Origin: Methylomicrobium sp.
GTDB taxonomy: Bacteria > Pseudomonadota > Gammaproteobacteria > Methylococcales > Methylomonadaceae
DNA: 64,000 nt
Reading direction: 5' to 3'
Assembly (NCBI GenBank): GCA_018333785.1
Contig: JAGXSU010000058.1
Span: 1-64,000, forward strand
Below the pieces are notes generated by a model that worked only from the letters and a program-made list of their open reading frames with translations, did no database searches and was not told where the DNA came from. A program made the translations under genes and the position numbers. Position 1 is the stretch's first letter. Each line of letters opens with the position of its first letter. Positions 1 through 10,976 of the stretch are shown here, piece after piece.

Positions 1-62
1 ACTAGACCCCTAGCGCGCCCTTCGACGCCTCAATGCGGCAGGACTGACCTGTCAAACCAGTT

Positions 63-180
63 TGCCTGGTGACCATAGCGAGCGTGGCCCACCCGATCCC
101 ATCCCGAACTCGGCAGTGAAACCGCTTAGCGCCAATGATAGTGTGGCAGTTTGCCATGCGAAAGTAGGGAATCGCCAGGC
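63..180 (+). rRNA. rrf: 5S ribosomal RNA
   Basis: Typical gammaproteobacterial 5S sequence TGCCTGGTGACCATAGCGAGCGTGGCCCACCCGATCCCATCCCGAACTCGG...GAATCGCCAGGC; the two ends pair (GCCTGG/CCAGGC). Confidence 0.95.
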
Positions 181-188
181 TCTTATTT

Positions 189-229
189 AAAACCCCATCC
201 AGGTTCATACCTCGGTGGGGTTTTTTTTT
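189..229 (+). terminator. Rho-independent terminator after the 5S rRNA
   Basis: aaaCCCCAtccaggttcatacctcggTGGGGttttttttt: hairpin followed by a T-tract directly downstream of the 5S. Confidence 0.85.
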
Positions 230-340
230 GGCCCTGCTTCTTAAAGGGTGCTTGCTTGGGGGGACATTCACAGGCTTAAATTCTCTGTACAATCAATCTT
301 TTTTTGGCATTACCAAGAATGGAATTAATCGGTAACCATT

Positions 341-1852
341 GTGAAATTATCATGCGGATTAAAAAGTAGGCTGTTTGATTTTATATCACCATTTGTCGGC
401 GTATTATTGACATTGGCATTTGAGCCCTTTGGATATTGGGTTTTTTCATTTATTTCCCTCGCTTTTATCTTTGCATCCTGGCAAACATTGTCTCCAGGAC
501 GGTCTGCATTAAGAGGTTTTTTATTCGGCCTGGGCTTTTTTGGAGCCGGTGTTTCATGGGTATTTGTTAGTGTTCATGAATTCGGTCATGCTTCTTTAGC
601 TATCAGTATTATAGTCACCTTCATTTTTGTATCGGTTTGGGCTTCATTTGTCGGCTTGACAGGATATGTCGCCGGTAAAACATTCTGTTGTTTAACTCGG
701 CCTGCTTTTTTTATAAGTTCAAGCCTGTGGATTTTGATTGAATATATTCGAGGGACTTGGTTTTTAAATGGATTCCCCTGGTTGCAAATTGCCTATTCAC
801 AAACAGATTCTGTTCTTGCTGGATATGCGCCCGTTTTAGGGGTCTATGGGGTAGGATTTATAGTGGCGTTAATTGCAGAATGCCTGATCTCTCCTTTTAG
901 ATTGCTAAAACAAGGTTTTAAAATAATCCTGCTTTTTGTTCTGTGTATAGGCGGAATAACACTTAACTTTTATAAATGGACATATCCTGCGGGTAATGAA
1001 ATTTTGGTTTCATTGGTCCAGGGCAATATACCGCAAGATAAAAAATGGGAACCCAGTAACAGAGATCTTACTCTCAAGAAATATCGTGAGCTAACTCAAC
1101 AGAATTGGCAATCAGAAATTATCATATGGCCAGAAACAGCAATACCTGCTTATTATTCTGAAGTTAAAGACGACTTCCTGGCATTGTTACAAAATGAAGC
1201 AATACACCATAAAACAGACATTATTTTAAGTTTGCCCGTAAAAGAAGAAAAGGGTGATAAATTTAATGCGGTAATGGTCTTGGGCAAGGAGCCTGGTTTT
1301 TACCATAAAAACCATTTGTTACCTTTTGGAGAATATCTGCCTTTACAACCCCTTTCAGGTTATATTTTTGATAGGCTTAACCTTTCGGGACTTGGAAGAT
1401 TGACCTCAGGAGGAAATCAACAACTCATGTTGAAAGCCGCCGGATATTCTTTTATGACATCAATTTGTTATGAAGATACCTTTGGAAATGAGCAACGAAA
1501 AGGTCTGCCGGATGCCGCTTTCCTCATAAATGTGACCAATGATGCCTGGTTCGGTAACTCAATAGAGCCTCATCAACACCTTCAAATTGCTCGCATGCGA
1601 GCAATAGAAACCGGTCGTTATTTGCTGAGAGCTACCAATACGGGAGTAAGCGCAATTGTTAAACCCAATGGACAAATAATTGCAACCGCCCCCCAATTTG
1701 AGACGGCTGTTATCACGGCAAAAATTTTACCAATGGCAGGTATGACGCCCTATGCCAGACTAGGTGATGTTCCAATAATAATTGGGATACTTCTTATTTT
1801 AATGATTAATTTTTGGCGTAATACAAAGAATAAATCAAATTTACTGTCATAG
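341..1852 (+). CDS. lnt: Apolipoprotein N-acyltransferase
   Basis: Multi-TM N-terminus plus nitrilase-like domain (IIIWPETAIPAYY, HKNHLLPFGEYLPL, SICYEDTFG, NVTNDAWFGNSIEPHQH). Confidence 0.93.
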   Translation: MKLSCGLKSRLFDFISPFVGVLLTLAFEPFGYWVFSFISLAFIFASWQTLSPGRSALRGFLFGLGFFGAGVSWVFVSVHEFGHASLAISIIVTFIFVSVWASFVGLTGYVAGKTFCCLTRPAFFISSSLWILIEYIRGTWFLNGFPWLQIAYSQTDSVLAGYAPVLGVYGVGFIVALIAECLISPFRLLKQGFKIILLFVLCIGGITLNFYKWTYPAGNEILVSLVQGNIPQDKKWEPSNRDLTLKKYRELTQQNWQSEIIIWPETAIPAYYSEVKDDFLALLQNEAIHHKTDIILSLPVKEEKGDKFNAVMVLGKEPGFYHKNHLLPFGEYLPLQPLSGYIFDRLNLSGLGRLTSGGNQQLMLKAAGYSFMTSICYEDTFGNEQRKGLPDAAFLINVTNDAWFGNSIEPHQHLQIARMRAIETGRYLLRATNTGVSAIVKPNGQIIATAPQFETAVITAKILPMAGMTPYARLGDVPIIIGILLILMINFWRNTKNKSNLLS

Positions 1853-1915
1853 TGACAATACCATCACTGTGTTATTTTGGGCTCTATGTGACGAAACAGA
1901 GAGGAGTGTACTAAT

Positions 1916-2704
1916 TTGGAAACCTTAATACGCCTGACCGCTGCATTAAGCATTTTTGGAGTCATGGTCTTTTGGGAATACTTGAAACCGCGCCGCATAC
2001 TTCCGGTGGAGAGACTTGTTCGCTGGCCAATTAATTTGGGTCTAGCTGCAATCAATATGTTGATGATGCGTCTGACGGTCGGAAGTGCCGCTTACTTAGC
2101 CGCTGTTGATGCGGAAGAAAATCATTGGGGCATATTGAATCTGATCAATTTGCCAGACAGTTTAAATATCATAATCAGTTTGTTGATTCTGGATTTTGCT
2201 ATCTATTGGCAACATGTGCTCTCCCATAAATGGCCTTTGCTTTGGCGTCTTCATCAGGTTCATCACTGCGATTTAGCCTTCGATGCCACTACGGCTGTCC
2301 GCTTTCATCCGTTAGAAATTCTTTTTTCAATGTTTTATAAAGTTGCCTTCATCTATTTGATAGGCGCTGACGCATTTGCAGTTATTCTTTTCGAAATTAT
2401 CTTGAATGGCGCTGCGACTTTTAATCACAGTAATATTTCAATTCCGGAATCACTGGATAAAAAGCTTCGTTTTTTGATCGTTACACCGGATATGCACCGT
2501 ATCCATCATTCGACTATCAAAACTGAAACCGATAGCAATTATGGATTTTCTATTACTTGCTGGGATAGGCTTTGTAGTACTTATAAAGCACAGCCTAAAT
2601 ACTCGCAAGAGCAAATGCCCATCGGACTCGATTGTTATAGAGACAAAAAGGAATTGGGATTTTTAAACCTCTGCTTGATGCCTTTTCGCGCACCATCAAA
2701 ATAA
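1916..2704 (+). CDS. Sterol desaturase / fatty acid hydroxylase family protein
   Basis: Membrane protein with His-box motifs (HVLSH, HQVHH, HNFNHS-like, HRIHH). TTG start at 1916. Confidence 0.8.
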   Translation: METLIRLTAALSIFGVMVFWEYLKPRRILPVERLVRWPINLGLAAINMLMMRLTVGSAAYLAAVDAEENHWGILNLINLPDSLNIIISLLILDFAIYWQHVLSHKWPLLWRLHQVHHCDLAFDATTAVRFHPLEILFSMFYKVAFIYLIGADAFAVILFEIILNGAATFNHSNISIPESLDKKLRFLIVTPDMHRIHHSTIKTETDSNYGFSITCWDRLCSTYKAQPKYSQEQMPIGLDCYRDKKELGFLNLCLMPFRAPSK

Positions 2705-2774
2705 TTCAATCAGGAGTCAATAGGCAAAGCCAAATCTTGCTCTAACGGCAACATCCGGATAATGATGTTAAACC

Positions 2775-3590
2775 TTATAGGTCATAATCCATGATGGCCA
2801 GTTTTTGATTAAGCAATTTAAGCAGATCTTTTCCTGATTTTACATTTTCAAGATTGATGCCCAATGTTTGGTTCGAATTAATCACATGCCAGCGTTGAAG
2901 CAGGTTTTTCAGGTATGTTTTTTCGGTAACGGAAAGTCGAAATCTACCGGTCAATTCGGAATGTTGCAGATCCTGCTCGTTGATAAGTACGCTTTGCAAT
3001 AAACGTAATTCAGTTAGCAGCATTTCAAGTGCTGGTAAATTCTTATCAATTAGATGCGTGACCTTACCGGCTTCAAGTAAACCTGCTGGTTGAGATGGGT
3101 TGTCTGAAACCACCTTCAAACATTGTATTAATTCACCACTAGAAAATCGTCCTGCTGATTCATAAAAAGCGGATGCTTCCATGTCGCTCAATTGTCCATG
3201 ATCGTAATTTAGTTGAGGGTGAGATGTCGTCAGGATGGTTTCAGAGCCACAAGGTAATGTGTAAGTTAATGGCGGGTAAAAGCTTCTTTTGGTATCCGCA
3301 TCAATAATTTTATGTCCTATAAACGGGGTGTTCACGGGATGATCTCTGTGTCCGGCAATACCAACATTAATTAAGATCGGATTATGACCTCCTAATAACC
3401 CTTGTGAAAAGGCTACGCCGGCAGACATGGCAATTTTTCCGATGCCAGTCACTATCAAATAAATGCCGTCATGGCTATACAACGCAAATTGTCGTATCTC
3501 AATATGTTTTTTTAAGCGATATCGCGCTATCAAAGGCTTTGCCTCACAGGCCAGTGCAACGAAAAAAAAGACACGATTATTTGAATTCAT
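2775..3590 (-). CDS. Phosphorylase/nucleosidase superfamily protein (MTA/SAH nucleosidase-like)
   Basis: VALACEAKPLI, NVGIAGH, SDMEASAFYE, VVSDNPSQ motifs of the PNP_UDP superfamily. Confidence 0.65.
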   Translation of the reverse strand: MNSNNRVFFFVALACEAKPLIARYRLKKHIEIRQFALYSHDGIYLIVTGIGKIAMSAGVAFSQGLLGGHNPILINVGIAGHRDHPVNTPFIGHKIIDADTKRSFYPPLTYTLPCGSETILTTSHPQLNYDHGQLSDMEASAFYESAGRFSSGELIQCLKVVSDNPSQPAGLLEAGKVTHLIDKNLPALEMLLTELRLLQSVLINEQDLQHSELTGRFRLSVTEKTYLKNLLQRWHVINSNQTLGINLENVKSGKDLLKLLNQKLAIMDYDL

Positions 3591-3790
3591 ACTTGAAATA
3601 AAAAGAGGTTTTATTACATCAGATTCATAACTGCATAAAGCTGATCGTATTCAGTGTGTTATCTTCAGTCAACAATCTTCTAAGCGTTATCTGTTACATT
3701 TTTCCTTACTTTTCCTTTAAAATTAGATAATTGTTGCATCAAATTAAAATGTAACTTAAATTAAAAAGAAAACCCTGAGGCTTTAGAATC

Positions 3791-4234
3791 ATGATATCGA
3801 CACCACCAAACATTGATAGACGCCAACAATCACGTCATCTTGTGGACGAATTAAAAAAAGAAAGACAACAAGTGTGGAGCATGTATTGCCATGTAGCTGA
3901 ACTTAAGCCGTTTTCACCTCAGCAAAAAGTCCAACTTAAAATTACCGAATTTTCACAATTACTGGTCGATTACATTTCACTAGGCCATTTCGGAATTTAT
4001 GATCGTCTGGTAACCGGTGACGAACGCCGTGCGGGTGTTTTAAATATGGCTGAACAGATTTATCCTGAGCTATCCAGAACGACTGACGTCGCAATTGCCT
4101 TTAATGATAAATATGAAGATTCAGAGGAAGCGCTCAATTTAGAAAGTCTTGAGCACGATTTATCTTATTTGGGTGAGAATCTGGCGATCAGGATCGATTT
4201 GGAAGACAAATTGTGTAATATGCTTTTGAATTAG
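3791..4234 (+). CDS. Rsd/AlgQ family anti-RNA polymerase sigma70 factor
   Basis: Size and pattern (RRQQSRHLVDELKKERQQVWSMYCHVAELKPF...LVDYISLGHFGIYDRL) match Rsd/AlgQ. Confidence 0.75.
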   Translation: MISTPPNIDRRQQSRHLVDELKKERQQVWSMYCHVAELKPFSPQQKVQLKITEFSQLLVDYISLGHFGIYDRLVTGDERRAGVLNMAEQIYPELSRTTDVAIAFNDKYEDSEEALNLESLEHDLSYLGENLAIRIDLEDKLCNMLLN

Positions 4235-4294
4235 GAAAAACCCCGCGTCAAGATAAAAAAGGGGCAATGACCAAGCATTGCCCCCACTTCTAAA

Positions 4295-7000
4295 TTATTT
4301 CTTATCAGGTTCAAATGTTGTTCCTGATCCGTTTTCAACCCTGATAAATCGATCTTTTAGTTTTTGGAATGCACCCCATAAAGTCGTATCCATGACGACT
4401 TCATTGCCAATCGAGACAATGACACGTGCCAATTCAGGTATTCGTGTCTTGATAGAAATTAGATAAATCGGCTGGACATACAAAATGGAATTTTTCATAG
4501 GCAGAATAATCATCCTGCCCATTTCAACGCGGGAACCGCGTTGATCCCAAAGTGTTAGCTGGGCTGATATTTCCGGGTTTTGCTCAATCAAAGCTTCCAC
4601 CTGCGCAGGGCCGTTTACCTGAACTTCCTTATGAAATTTATAAACGGTAATTCCTTTTTTAAAGGCATCACCGCATTTTTCTTTATCCATGACGCTGGCC
4701 ACACTCACCATACTCAGGTTAGCGTTATTTACAGGTGTCATGGCATTGATCATGACAAATTCCTCCTTGCCTCCGCAATGCCCAAAATCTATCGTTAAAT
4801 AATAAGGCTTTTCAGGCTTGTCTCGAACCTGGGCAAACTGCCACGTTTCAGCTTGTTGATAGAACAATGCGGGTTCAGTTTGATGGTATTTCGCATAAAC
4901 TTTCATTTGCAGGTAATACAAATCTCTGGGGTAACGCAATTGCTTTTTCAACTCCTCTGGCATTTCGTCGATATCCCTAAAAACGCCTGGATAGGCTTTA
5001 TCATAAGCCTGAATGATAGGGTCGGTAGGGTCGGTATTATAGTATTTAACCGCGCCGCTGTAAGCGTCGACCGTAACCTTGATTGAATTACGAATGTAAT
5101 TAAATTGTTCAGAGCCATCTAAAAAGTCGTCATCTGCCGATTTGGAAACCGGATACCAATTAGATAAGGTATAAGCATCTTGAACCCAGAAAAAACGGTC
5201 CTTAGTGATCACTAAATAAGGATCTTTATCCAGATGAAGAAACGGTGTCAGTAAATTGATGCGTTCAATGATGTTTCTTCTAATCAGTAACTTGCTTTTA
5301 GACGTTATATTGGTAGAAAAAAATATCTTTTCGTCTTTAAAATAAAATGCAAACAGGAGTTTTCTGAAATAAGACGGTATAGGAATTCCACCGATTCCTC
5401 GGTATGCTTTATCCAGCGCATCATCTTGTTTGGGCGTTGTTCCGGAAAGCTCCATTACATTCAGATTATTGGGGGTAATCGCGTATTTGTATTGCTCTTG
5501 ACCATAATAGATATCCGGTTTGTTTACTTGCAGACCCACATCGGAATGCAAATTAAGGTCGCGCAAGAACCAGATAATTGGGTTGGCAGCGTCTTGCGCC
5601 GCTGGGGTCGCTACCGCACCATAACCATGAGTAAAACGCAAATGGGTGTTTTCCCAGTTTTGAGCTTCCTCAGGTAGTTTGGAGATGTTCATTTCCCTTG
5701 CTGCGAGGTTAACCTGGCGCTTAAAGCCATTTATAAAATAACGCCCTTCATCCACTTCAAGAAAATGGTAATAAGGGCGGATGCTCTGCATCTGGTTATA
5801 CACGTCATCCAGGAATTCGCGGTCCCAGACCGGAATATTCTCGAACCTTTTTTGTGTGCTCCATTCTTCAATGTCCTTGGTAGGGTCGAGACTTACTGTG
5901 AAGTCTACCGTTTCGATATTTTTAAGATCATAGGCATCCAGTGTCGCGTCTATATTGTGCTGAATAAATGGACGTTGAGTCTTGACGGGGTTGGGTTTGA
6001 CAATGAATTTGTCGATCAACTCGGGTATGAAATCAATTCTTTGAATACCAAAAACGCCTAAGAATAAGCTGAAGGTAACGATAAACGGCATTTTGATGCG
6101 AGGCTTCTCTGAAAAAAAGTAAAAAAGCAAAGCAATTGCAGAAGCCAAAAAAGTAAATATAGACAACCATATAAGGGGCAGTTTGTATCGTAATTCAACA
6201 AAGCCCGGGCCTGAGAAAATCGGCTCATGGACATTGACATACAAAAGCGAAAATCGATGCAGTGCAAATCCCCACAGCACAAACAACACGACAAATCCAA
6301 ATAACACAGCCAAATGAATCTTGGCCGCCATCGGAAAGTTTTTGACTTGATTGGGTACAAAAATACTCTGCATCCAATATTGGAAAGCCACCATGACAAA
6401 GATGATGCTGGCCGTAACAAGCAGTTCCGCTTGGATAAGCTGATAAATAGGGTAGGAAAGCAGATAAAAGCCAACATCTCTGCCGTAAACAGGCTCAGTA
6501 ACGCCGGCTGATCCACCAAAGAAGAAAAGTAATGACGCTTCCCATTGTTCATAAAAAGGAACGGCGATCATCACCGCCAACACCAAAGCCACGGGTGTCG
6601 ACAATCTGATTGAATAGCTGATAAATAAATCAGCAAAACGGTCAAACGCCCGTCGTTTTAGAGGATCTGAAAAGACAGCCTCATTCGGATTGAAGCCGAA
6701 ATATCGAGAAGACAGCCAGAAATGTAAAAAGAAAATTGAAAAGAAAAAGAGCGTGACAATACCGGAAAGGAAAAAACGGTAGAGCAAGCGCAGCCAAAAG
6801 TATCCTTCAAACTTTAAGGCCTGAAACCACCAATAATCGACAATTAGATCAAGAAAAACGAAATAAAATGCTACATAGACAGTAACCAGGATACCAACCG
6901 TTGTTATTAAAACAGCAGGTAAATATTTCCAAATCCGCATAGTTTCCTCTTTGTATGAGTGATCAGCTTTTACATTTACGAGATAAGCCTTGGCAATCAT
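4295..7000 (-). CDS. UPF0182 family (COG1615) large membrane protein
   Basis: About 900 aa, N-terminal TM helices followed by a long soluble domain (FTHGYGAVATPAAQ, YGQEQYKYAITPNN, YPRDLYYLQMKVYAKYH). Confidence 0.85.
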   Translation of the reverse strand: MIAKAYLVNVKADHSYKEETMRIWKYLPAVLITTVGILVTVYVAFYFVFLDLIVDYWWFQALKFEGYFWLRLLYRFFLSGIVTLFFFSIFFLHFWLSSRYFGFNPNEAVFSDPLKRRAFDRFADLFISYSIRLSTPVALVLAVMIAVPFYEQWEASLLFFFGGSAGVTEPVYGRDVGFYLLSYPIYQLIQAELLVTASIIFVMVAFQYWMQSIFVPNQVKNFPMAAKIHLAVLFGFVVLFVLWGFALHRFSLLYVNVHEPIFSGPGFVELRYKLPLIWLSIFTFLASAIALLFYFFSEKPRIKMPFIVTFSLFLGVFGIQRIDFIPELIDKFIVKPNPVKTQRPFIQHNIDATLDAYDLKNIETVDFTVSLDPTKDIEEWSTQKRFENIPVWDREFLDDVYNQMQSIRPYYHFLEVDEGRYFINGFKRQVNLAAREMNISKLPEEAQNWENTHLRFTHGYGAVATPAAQDAANPIIWFLRDLNLHSDVGLQVNKPDIYYGQEQYKYAITPNNLNVMELSGTTPKQDDALDKAYRGIGGIPIPSYFRKLLFAFYFKDEKIFFSTNITSKSKLLIRRNIIERINLLTPFLHLDKDPYLVITKDRFFWVQDAYTLSNWYPVSKSADDDFLDGSEQFNYIRNSIKVTVDAYSGAVKYYNTDPTDPIIQAYDKAYPGVFRDIDEMPEELKKQLRYPRDLYYLQMKVYAKYHQTEPALFYQQAETWQFAQVRDKPEKPYYLTIDFGHCGGKEEFVMINAMTPVNNANLSMVSVASVMDKEKCGDAFKKGITVYKFHKEVQVNGPAQVEALIEQNPEISAQLTLWDQRGSRVEMGRMIILPMKNSILYVQPIYLISIKTRIPELARVIVSIGNEVVMDTTLWGAFQKLKDRFIRVENGSGTTFEPDKK

Positions 7001-7378
7001 TAATCATGCAACTCTTGCTGCACTTTGTTGGCGTTATTCTAACATCCACCAGACTATTCGGAGCATATAGAATGCAGTATCGAATTCATGAGGTTGAAAA
7101 AATCAAGAATCAAGATCGATTTAGCACCTCAGATAATAGATTTCCCGATCTAAAATAACGGCATTTTTATCTTTGTTGGCTCTGGAAACCTCTTAACAAG
7201 AGAAATAGAGATCGGATTTTGTTGTGCGGGCATTTTAACAATGTGAGATTTTAATCCAAAAAAACAGGGGGCAACCTAAAGTCGCCCCCCATTGTCCTTT
7301 CAAAATTTATAGCCCGAAAATAGTTTAAGTTAATCAGGCTGTAAAGCGTCTTTAGTCGCAAGACTGCCTGTCTAAACC

Positions 7379-10027
7379 TTAAGCCAAACTCTTACTTGCA
7401 ACTTCATAAACATCAGGCGAAATCGCGTCGGTTGTCATAATGCGTTCCAGCTGATCTTTCATTAATTGTTGTCGAGCTACATCAAAACGCCGCCATTGTG
7501 TCAGTGCGCTTAACATTCGCGATGCCACTTGAGGATTCAATGTGTTCAGTTCAATAATCCTGTCACCCAGAAAACGGTAACCCTGGCCGTTGACCGCATG
7601 AAAATGCAATGGATTGGCTTGACTAAACGCCCCAACCAGAGAACGAACACGGTTCGGATTTTTCATGTCAAATGCGGGGTGATCCAGCAAAGCTATAACG
7701 GTATCGAAAGTTTCAGGCATGGGGCTGGATGCTTGTAAAGCAAACCATTTGTCAATTACCAACGCTTCATTTTGCCATTGTTGATAAAAATCGCTCAGAC
7801 ATTGTAATTTTCCAGGGTGCTCGTTATTAACAATCACACTGAGCGCCGCCATCTGATCGGTCATGTTTTTGGCAGATTTAAATTGCGCCAGCGACAAGCT
7901 TTGAATCTCAGAGGTATTCAGTACACTTAAATAGGCAAGGCAGGCATTTTTAATCCGTCTGCGGCCAATAGCCCCGGAATCGAATTGTCCTGATTCATCT
8001 TTATGGTAGAGCTGATAAAGTTCTAAAAACCGCTTTTGCAACTGCTCAGCCAAAGTCAGGATGACTTTTTCCCTGGCATAATGAATACCCTCGGGGTCAA
8101 TAACCTGCATTTGCTCAGCCAAATAAATTTCGGAGGGTAAATTTAACAGCAAAGCAAAATAGGATAAATCCTCCCAGGATTGTTCCAATACCTGTTGAAA
8201 AGCATCGACAATAACCGGTTCAATTTTTAACTCGCGGCCGTCACGCCAATCCTCAATCGAATTCAGAATAAATCGGCTGGATAATTGCTGCCCGGCTTCC
8301 CAGCGATTGAACGTATCGCAGTCATGTCTCAGTAAAAAAGCAAGTTCATCCGGACTGCGCTCCATGGTCAGTTTGATCGGCGCAGAAAAACCACGCAAAA
8401 TCGAAATTACTGGTTTTTCTCTTAAACCGGTAAAAGTAAATTGCTGTTCTTTTTCAGTCAGCTGTAAAACAGTTTCATTTTTGCTTGCGGATTGCTCTTT
8501 AAGCTGACAGGGTGCTATGGAGCCATCGCTATACAACAAGCCCAGCCGCAGAGGAATCGGCAGTGGTTCTTTCACTGGCTGGCCGGGTGTAGCTGGGCTT
8601 GTTTGACTGATGGTTAAATGCAGCGTTTGGGATGCCTCATCATACTGTGGGCTCACGTTGACCACAGGCGTTCCGGCCTGTGCATACCAGCGTCGAAATG
8701 CCGTCAGGTCAACACCATTGGCATCCTGCATCGCATTGACAAAATCGTCGCAAGTAACTGCTTGACCGTCATGCCGTTGAAAATAGAGATCGCTGCCTTT
8801 ACGGAAACCTTCCGCACCTAACAAGGTATGCAGCATTCTGACGACTTCTGCGCCTTTTTCGTAGACGGTCAGCGTGTAAAAATTATTGATCTCAATGTAG
8901 GCATCCGGACGAATGGGATGTGCCATGGGACCGGCATCTTCTGCAAACTGGCGTGTCCGCAGCATATTGACATCTTCTATGCGTTTAACTGCTTTGGATG
9001 TTCTGTCGCCGGTAAATTCCTGGTCACGGAAAACGGTAAAGCCTTCTTTCAAACTGAGCTGAAACCAGTCCCTACAAGTAATCCGGTTGCCGGTCCAGTT
9101 ATGAAAGTATTCATGACCGATCACCCCTTCAATGTGTTCATAATCACTGTCGGTGGCGGTATCAGGCCGGGCCAGTACGAATTTGGTATTAAAGACATTG
9201 AGGCCTTTATTTTCCATTGCGCCCATGTTGAAGTGCCCGACTGCGACGATCATATACAAATCCAGATCGTATTCGCGGCCGTAAACCTGTTCGTCCCAAA
9301 GCATCGCGTTTTTGAGCGCTTGCATGGCATGTGCGCATTTGTCCAGATCATGGCTTTCTACAAAGATCTGTAAATCGATTTCACGGCCCGACATGGTAGT
9401 AAACTGATCGGCTACGCAATCTAATTGTCCGGCTACCAGCGCAAACAAATAGCATGGCTTGGCGAAAGGGTCTTCCCATGTGACCCAATGAGCATTTTCG
9501 GGTAATTCGCCCTGTGCGATCTTGTTTCCGTTTGAAAGCAGCACCGGATATCGCGACTTATCGCCGATCAAGGTGGTTGTAAACCGGCTCATCACATCGG
9601 GACGATCCAGGAAATAGGTGATTTTCCTGAAGCCTTCCGCTTCGCACTGGGTACATAACATGGACTTGGAAAGATATAGACCTTCCAGAGCCGTGTTCGC
9701 TTTAGGGTTAATGTGATTTTCAATGATCAGTTCAAAGACTTGTTTCTGCGGTACCTGATGGATGATGAGAGCGGTAGCCGTCTGCTGGTAATCGTCCTTA
9801 CTCAAGGCTTCCTCATTCAGCGAGACGCTGATAAGTTCCAGCTTTTCGCCATGAAGTGTCAAAGCTTCGCTCTGATGCGAACTCTCCGGATTACGGCTGA
9901 TTTTCAGCTTGGCGGTGACTTGGGTGCATTCATCATCCAGGTTGAATTTCAGATCCACTTCGTGAATCAGGTATTCCGGTACCGTATAATCTTTTAGATA
10001 AACTGTTTGTGGGTTAGCATCACGCAT
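7379..10027 (-). CDS. pepN: Aminopeptidase N (M1 family)
   Basis: GAMENKGLNVF, HEYFHNWTGNRITCRDWFQLSLKEGFTVFRDQEF. Start placed at MRDANPQTVYLKDY (10027), because the upstream 87 codons of the ORF-track version overlap the DUF423 gene. Confidence 0.95.
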   Translation of the reverse strand: MRDANPQTVYLKDYTVPEYLIHEVDLKFNLDDECTQVTAKLKISRNPESSHQSEALTLHGEKLELISVSLNEEALSKDDYQQTATALIIHQVPQKQVFELIIENHINPKANTALEGLYLSKSMLCTQCEAEGFRKITYFLDRPDVMSRFTTTLIGDKSRYPVLLSNGNKIAQGELPENAHWVTWEDPFAKPCYLFALVAGQLDCVADQFTTMSGREIDLQIFVESHDLDKCAHAMQALKNAMLWDEQVYGREYDLDLYMIVAVGHFNMGAMENKGLNVFNTKFVLARPDTATDSDYEHIEGVIGHEYFHNWTGNRITCRDWFQLSLKEGFTVFRDQEFTGDRTSKAVKRIEDVNMLRTRQFAEDAGPMAHPIRPDAYIEINNFYTLTVYEKGAEVVRMLHTLLGAEGFRKGSDLYFQRHDGQAVTCDDFVNAMQDANGVDLTAFRRWYAQAGTPVVNVSPQYDEASQTLHLTISQTSPATPGQPVKEPLPIPLRLGLLYSDGSIAPCQLKEQSASKNETVLQLTEKEQQFTFTGLREKPVISILRGFSAPIKLTMERSPDELAFLLRHDCDTFNRWEAGQQLSSRFILNSIEDWRDGRELKIEPVIVDAFQQVLEQSWEDLSYFALLLNLPSEIYLAEQMQVIDPEGIHYAREKVILTLAEQLQKRFLELYQLYHKDESGQFDSGAIGRRRIKNACLAYLSVLNTSEIQSLSLAQFKSAKNMTDQMAALSVIVNNEHPGKLQCLSDFYQQWQNEALVIDKWFALQASSPMPETFDTVIALLDHPAFDMKNPNRVRSLVGAFSQANPLHFHAVNGQGYRFLGDRIIELNTLNPQVASRMLSALTQWRRFDVARQQLMKDQLERIMTTDAISPDVYEVASKSLA

Positions 10028-10050
10028 CGTTTGACTCGACAAGTTGAATA

Positions 10051-10431
10051 TTAAGAGGATTTTTGTGCTGCAAATAGCATGATAAGGACCCAGGCAGCTA
10101 AAAAGGCCAAGCCACCGAAGGGGGTAATCATACCCAGCCATTTGGCATTGAGTATTGTCAATAGATACAGACTGCCTGAGAATAAGATAATTCCACCAAA
10201 CATCAGCCAGCCTGCCCAGTGAATCAAGCGCGACAAGGGTACCTGCTGCTGCAGGAAGGCGAGACCCAAAAGCCCCAGTGCATGCCACATCTGATAGTTG
10301 ACCCCGGTTTTATAAATATCTAGCATCTCCGGGCTAAAACTGTTTTTAAGAGCATGCGCACCGAATGCACCGAACGCAACGCCGGTAAAGGCACTGATTG
10401 AGCCTAAAAATAAGAAGACTGAACGCATCAT
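10051..10431 (-). CDS. DUF423 family membrane protein (YgdD-like)
   Basis: FGAFGAHALK...YQMWHALGLLGLA motifs, small multi-TM protein. Confidence 0.85.
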   Translation of the reverse strand: MMRSVFLFLGSISAFTGVAFGAFGAHALKNSFSPEMLDIYKTGVNYQMWHALGLLGLAFLQQQVPLSRLIHWAGWLMFGGIILFSGSLYLLTILNAKWLGMITPFGGLAFLAAWVLIMLFAAQKSS

Positions 10432-10946
10432 TTTTCCTTGAGTCTGGGCATTAGCTGAACAAGATTACAGGGCCTGGTTCGAAAATCCAACTGATCTTTA
10501 ATCAAATCATCCCAAGCGGTTTTACAAGCCCCTGACGACCCGGGCAAGCAAAATATGTAAGTGGCATTGGCGACTCCGGCAATGGCTCTGGATTGAATCG
10601 TCGATGTTTTGATGGATTGATACGAGATCATTCTGAATATTTCGCCAAAGCCGTCAAGTTTCTTATCCAGCAACGGTTCAACCGCCTCAGGGGTTCCATC
10701 TCTTCCCGTCACGCCGGTGCCGCCGGTGCTGATGATAACCTGAACCGCTTCATCGGCTATCCATCGCGAAACGACAGACCTGATTGCATAGATCGAGTCG
10801 GGTACGATGAGTTTCTCAACCGGAATATGGCCAGTCTCCCTGATGCGTTCAATCAAAGCCGTTCCGGATATATCGTCGGCATCGGTTCGCGTATCGGATA
10901 CCACCAGAACGGCAATGTTAAGAGGGATAAAGTTTCGATCGGTCAT
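10428..10946 (-). CDS. moaB: Molybdenum cofactor biosynthesis protein B
   Basis: VVSDTRTDADDISG, ISTGGTGVTGRDGTPEA, FCLPGSSGACKTAW. Confidence 0.92.
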   Translation of the reverse strand: MTDRNFIPLNIAVLVVSDTRTDADDISGTALIERIRETGHIPVEKLIVPDSIYAIRSVVSRWIADEAVQVIISTGGTGVTGRDGTPEAVEPLLDKKLDGFGEIFRMISYQSIKTSTIQSRAIAGVANATYIFCLPGSSGACKTAWDDLIKDQLDFRTRPCNLVQLMPRLKEK

Positions 10947-10976
10947 TCGGCTGGGTCTCTCGGGTTAATGTTCAGA

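Noticed and set aside
2-292. 96-aa minus-strand ORF
   Set aside because: It overlaps the 5S rRNA and terminator antisense; no protein features.
6058-6552. 164-aa minus-strand ORF inside the UPF0182 gene
   Set aside because: It is on the same strand but in an alternative frame of a well-supported gene; Cys/Leu/Phe-rich, with no domain.
8828-9373. 181-aa plus-strand ORF
   Set aside because: It is antisense to pepN; a frame artefact of conserved coding sequence.
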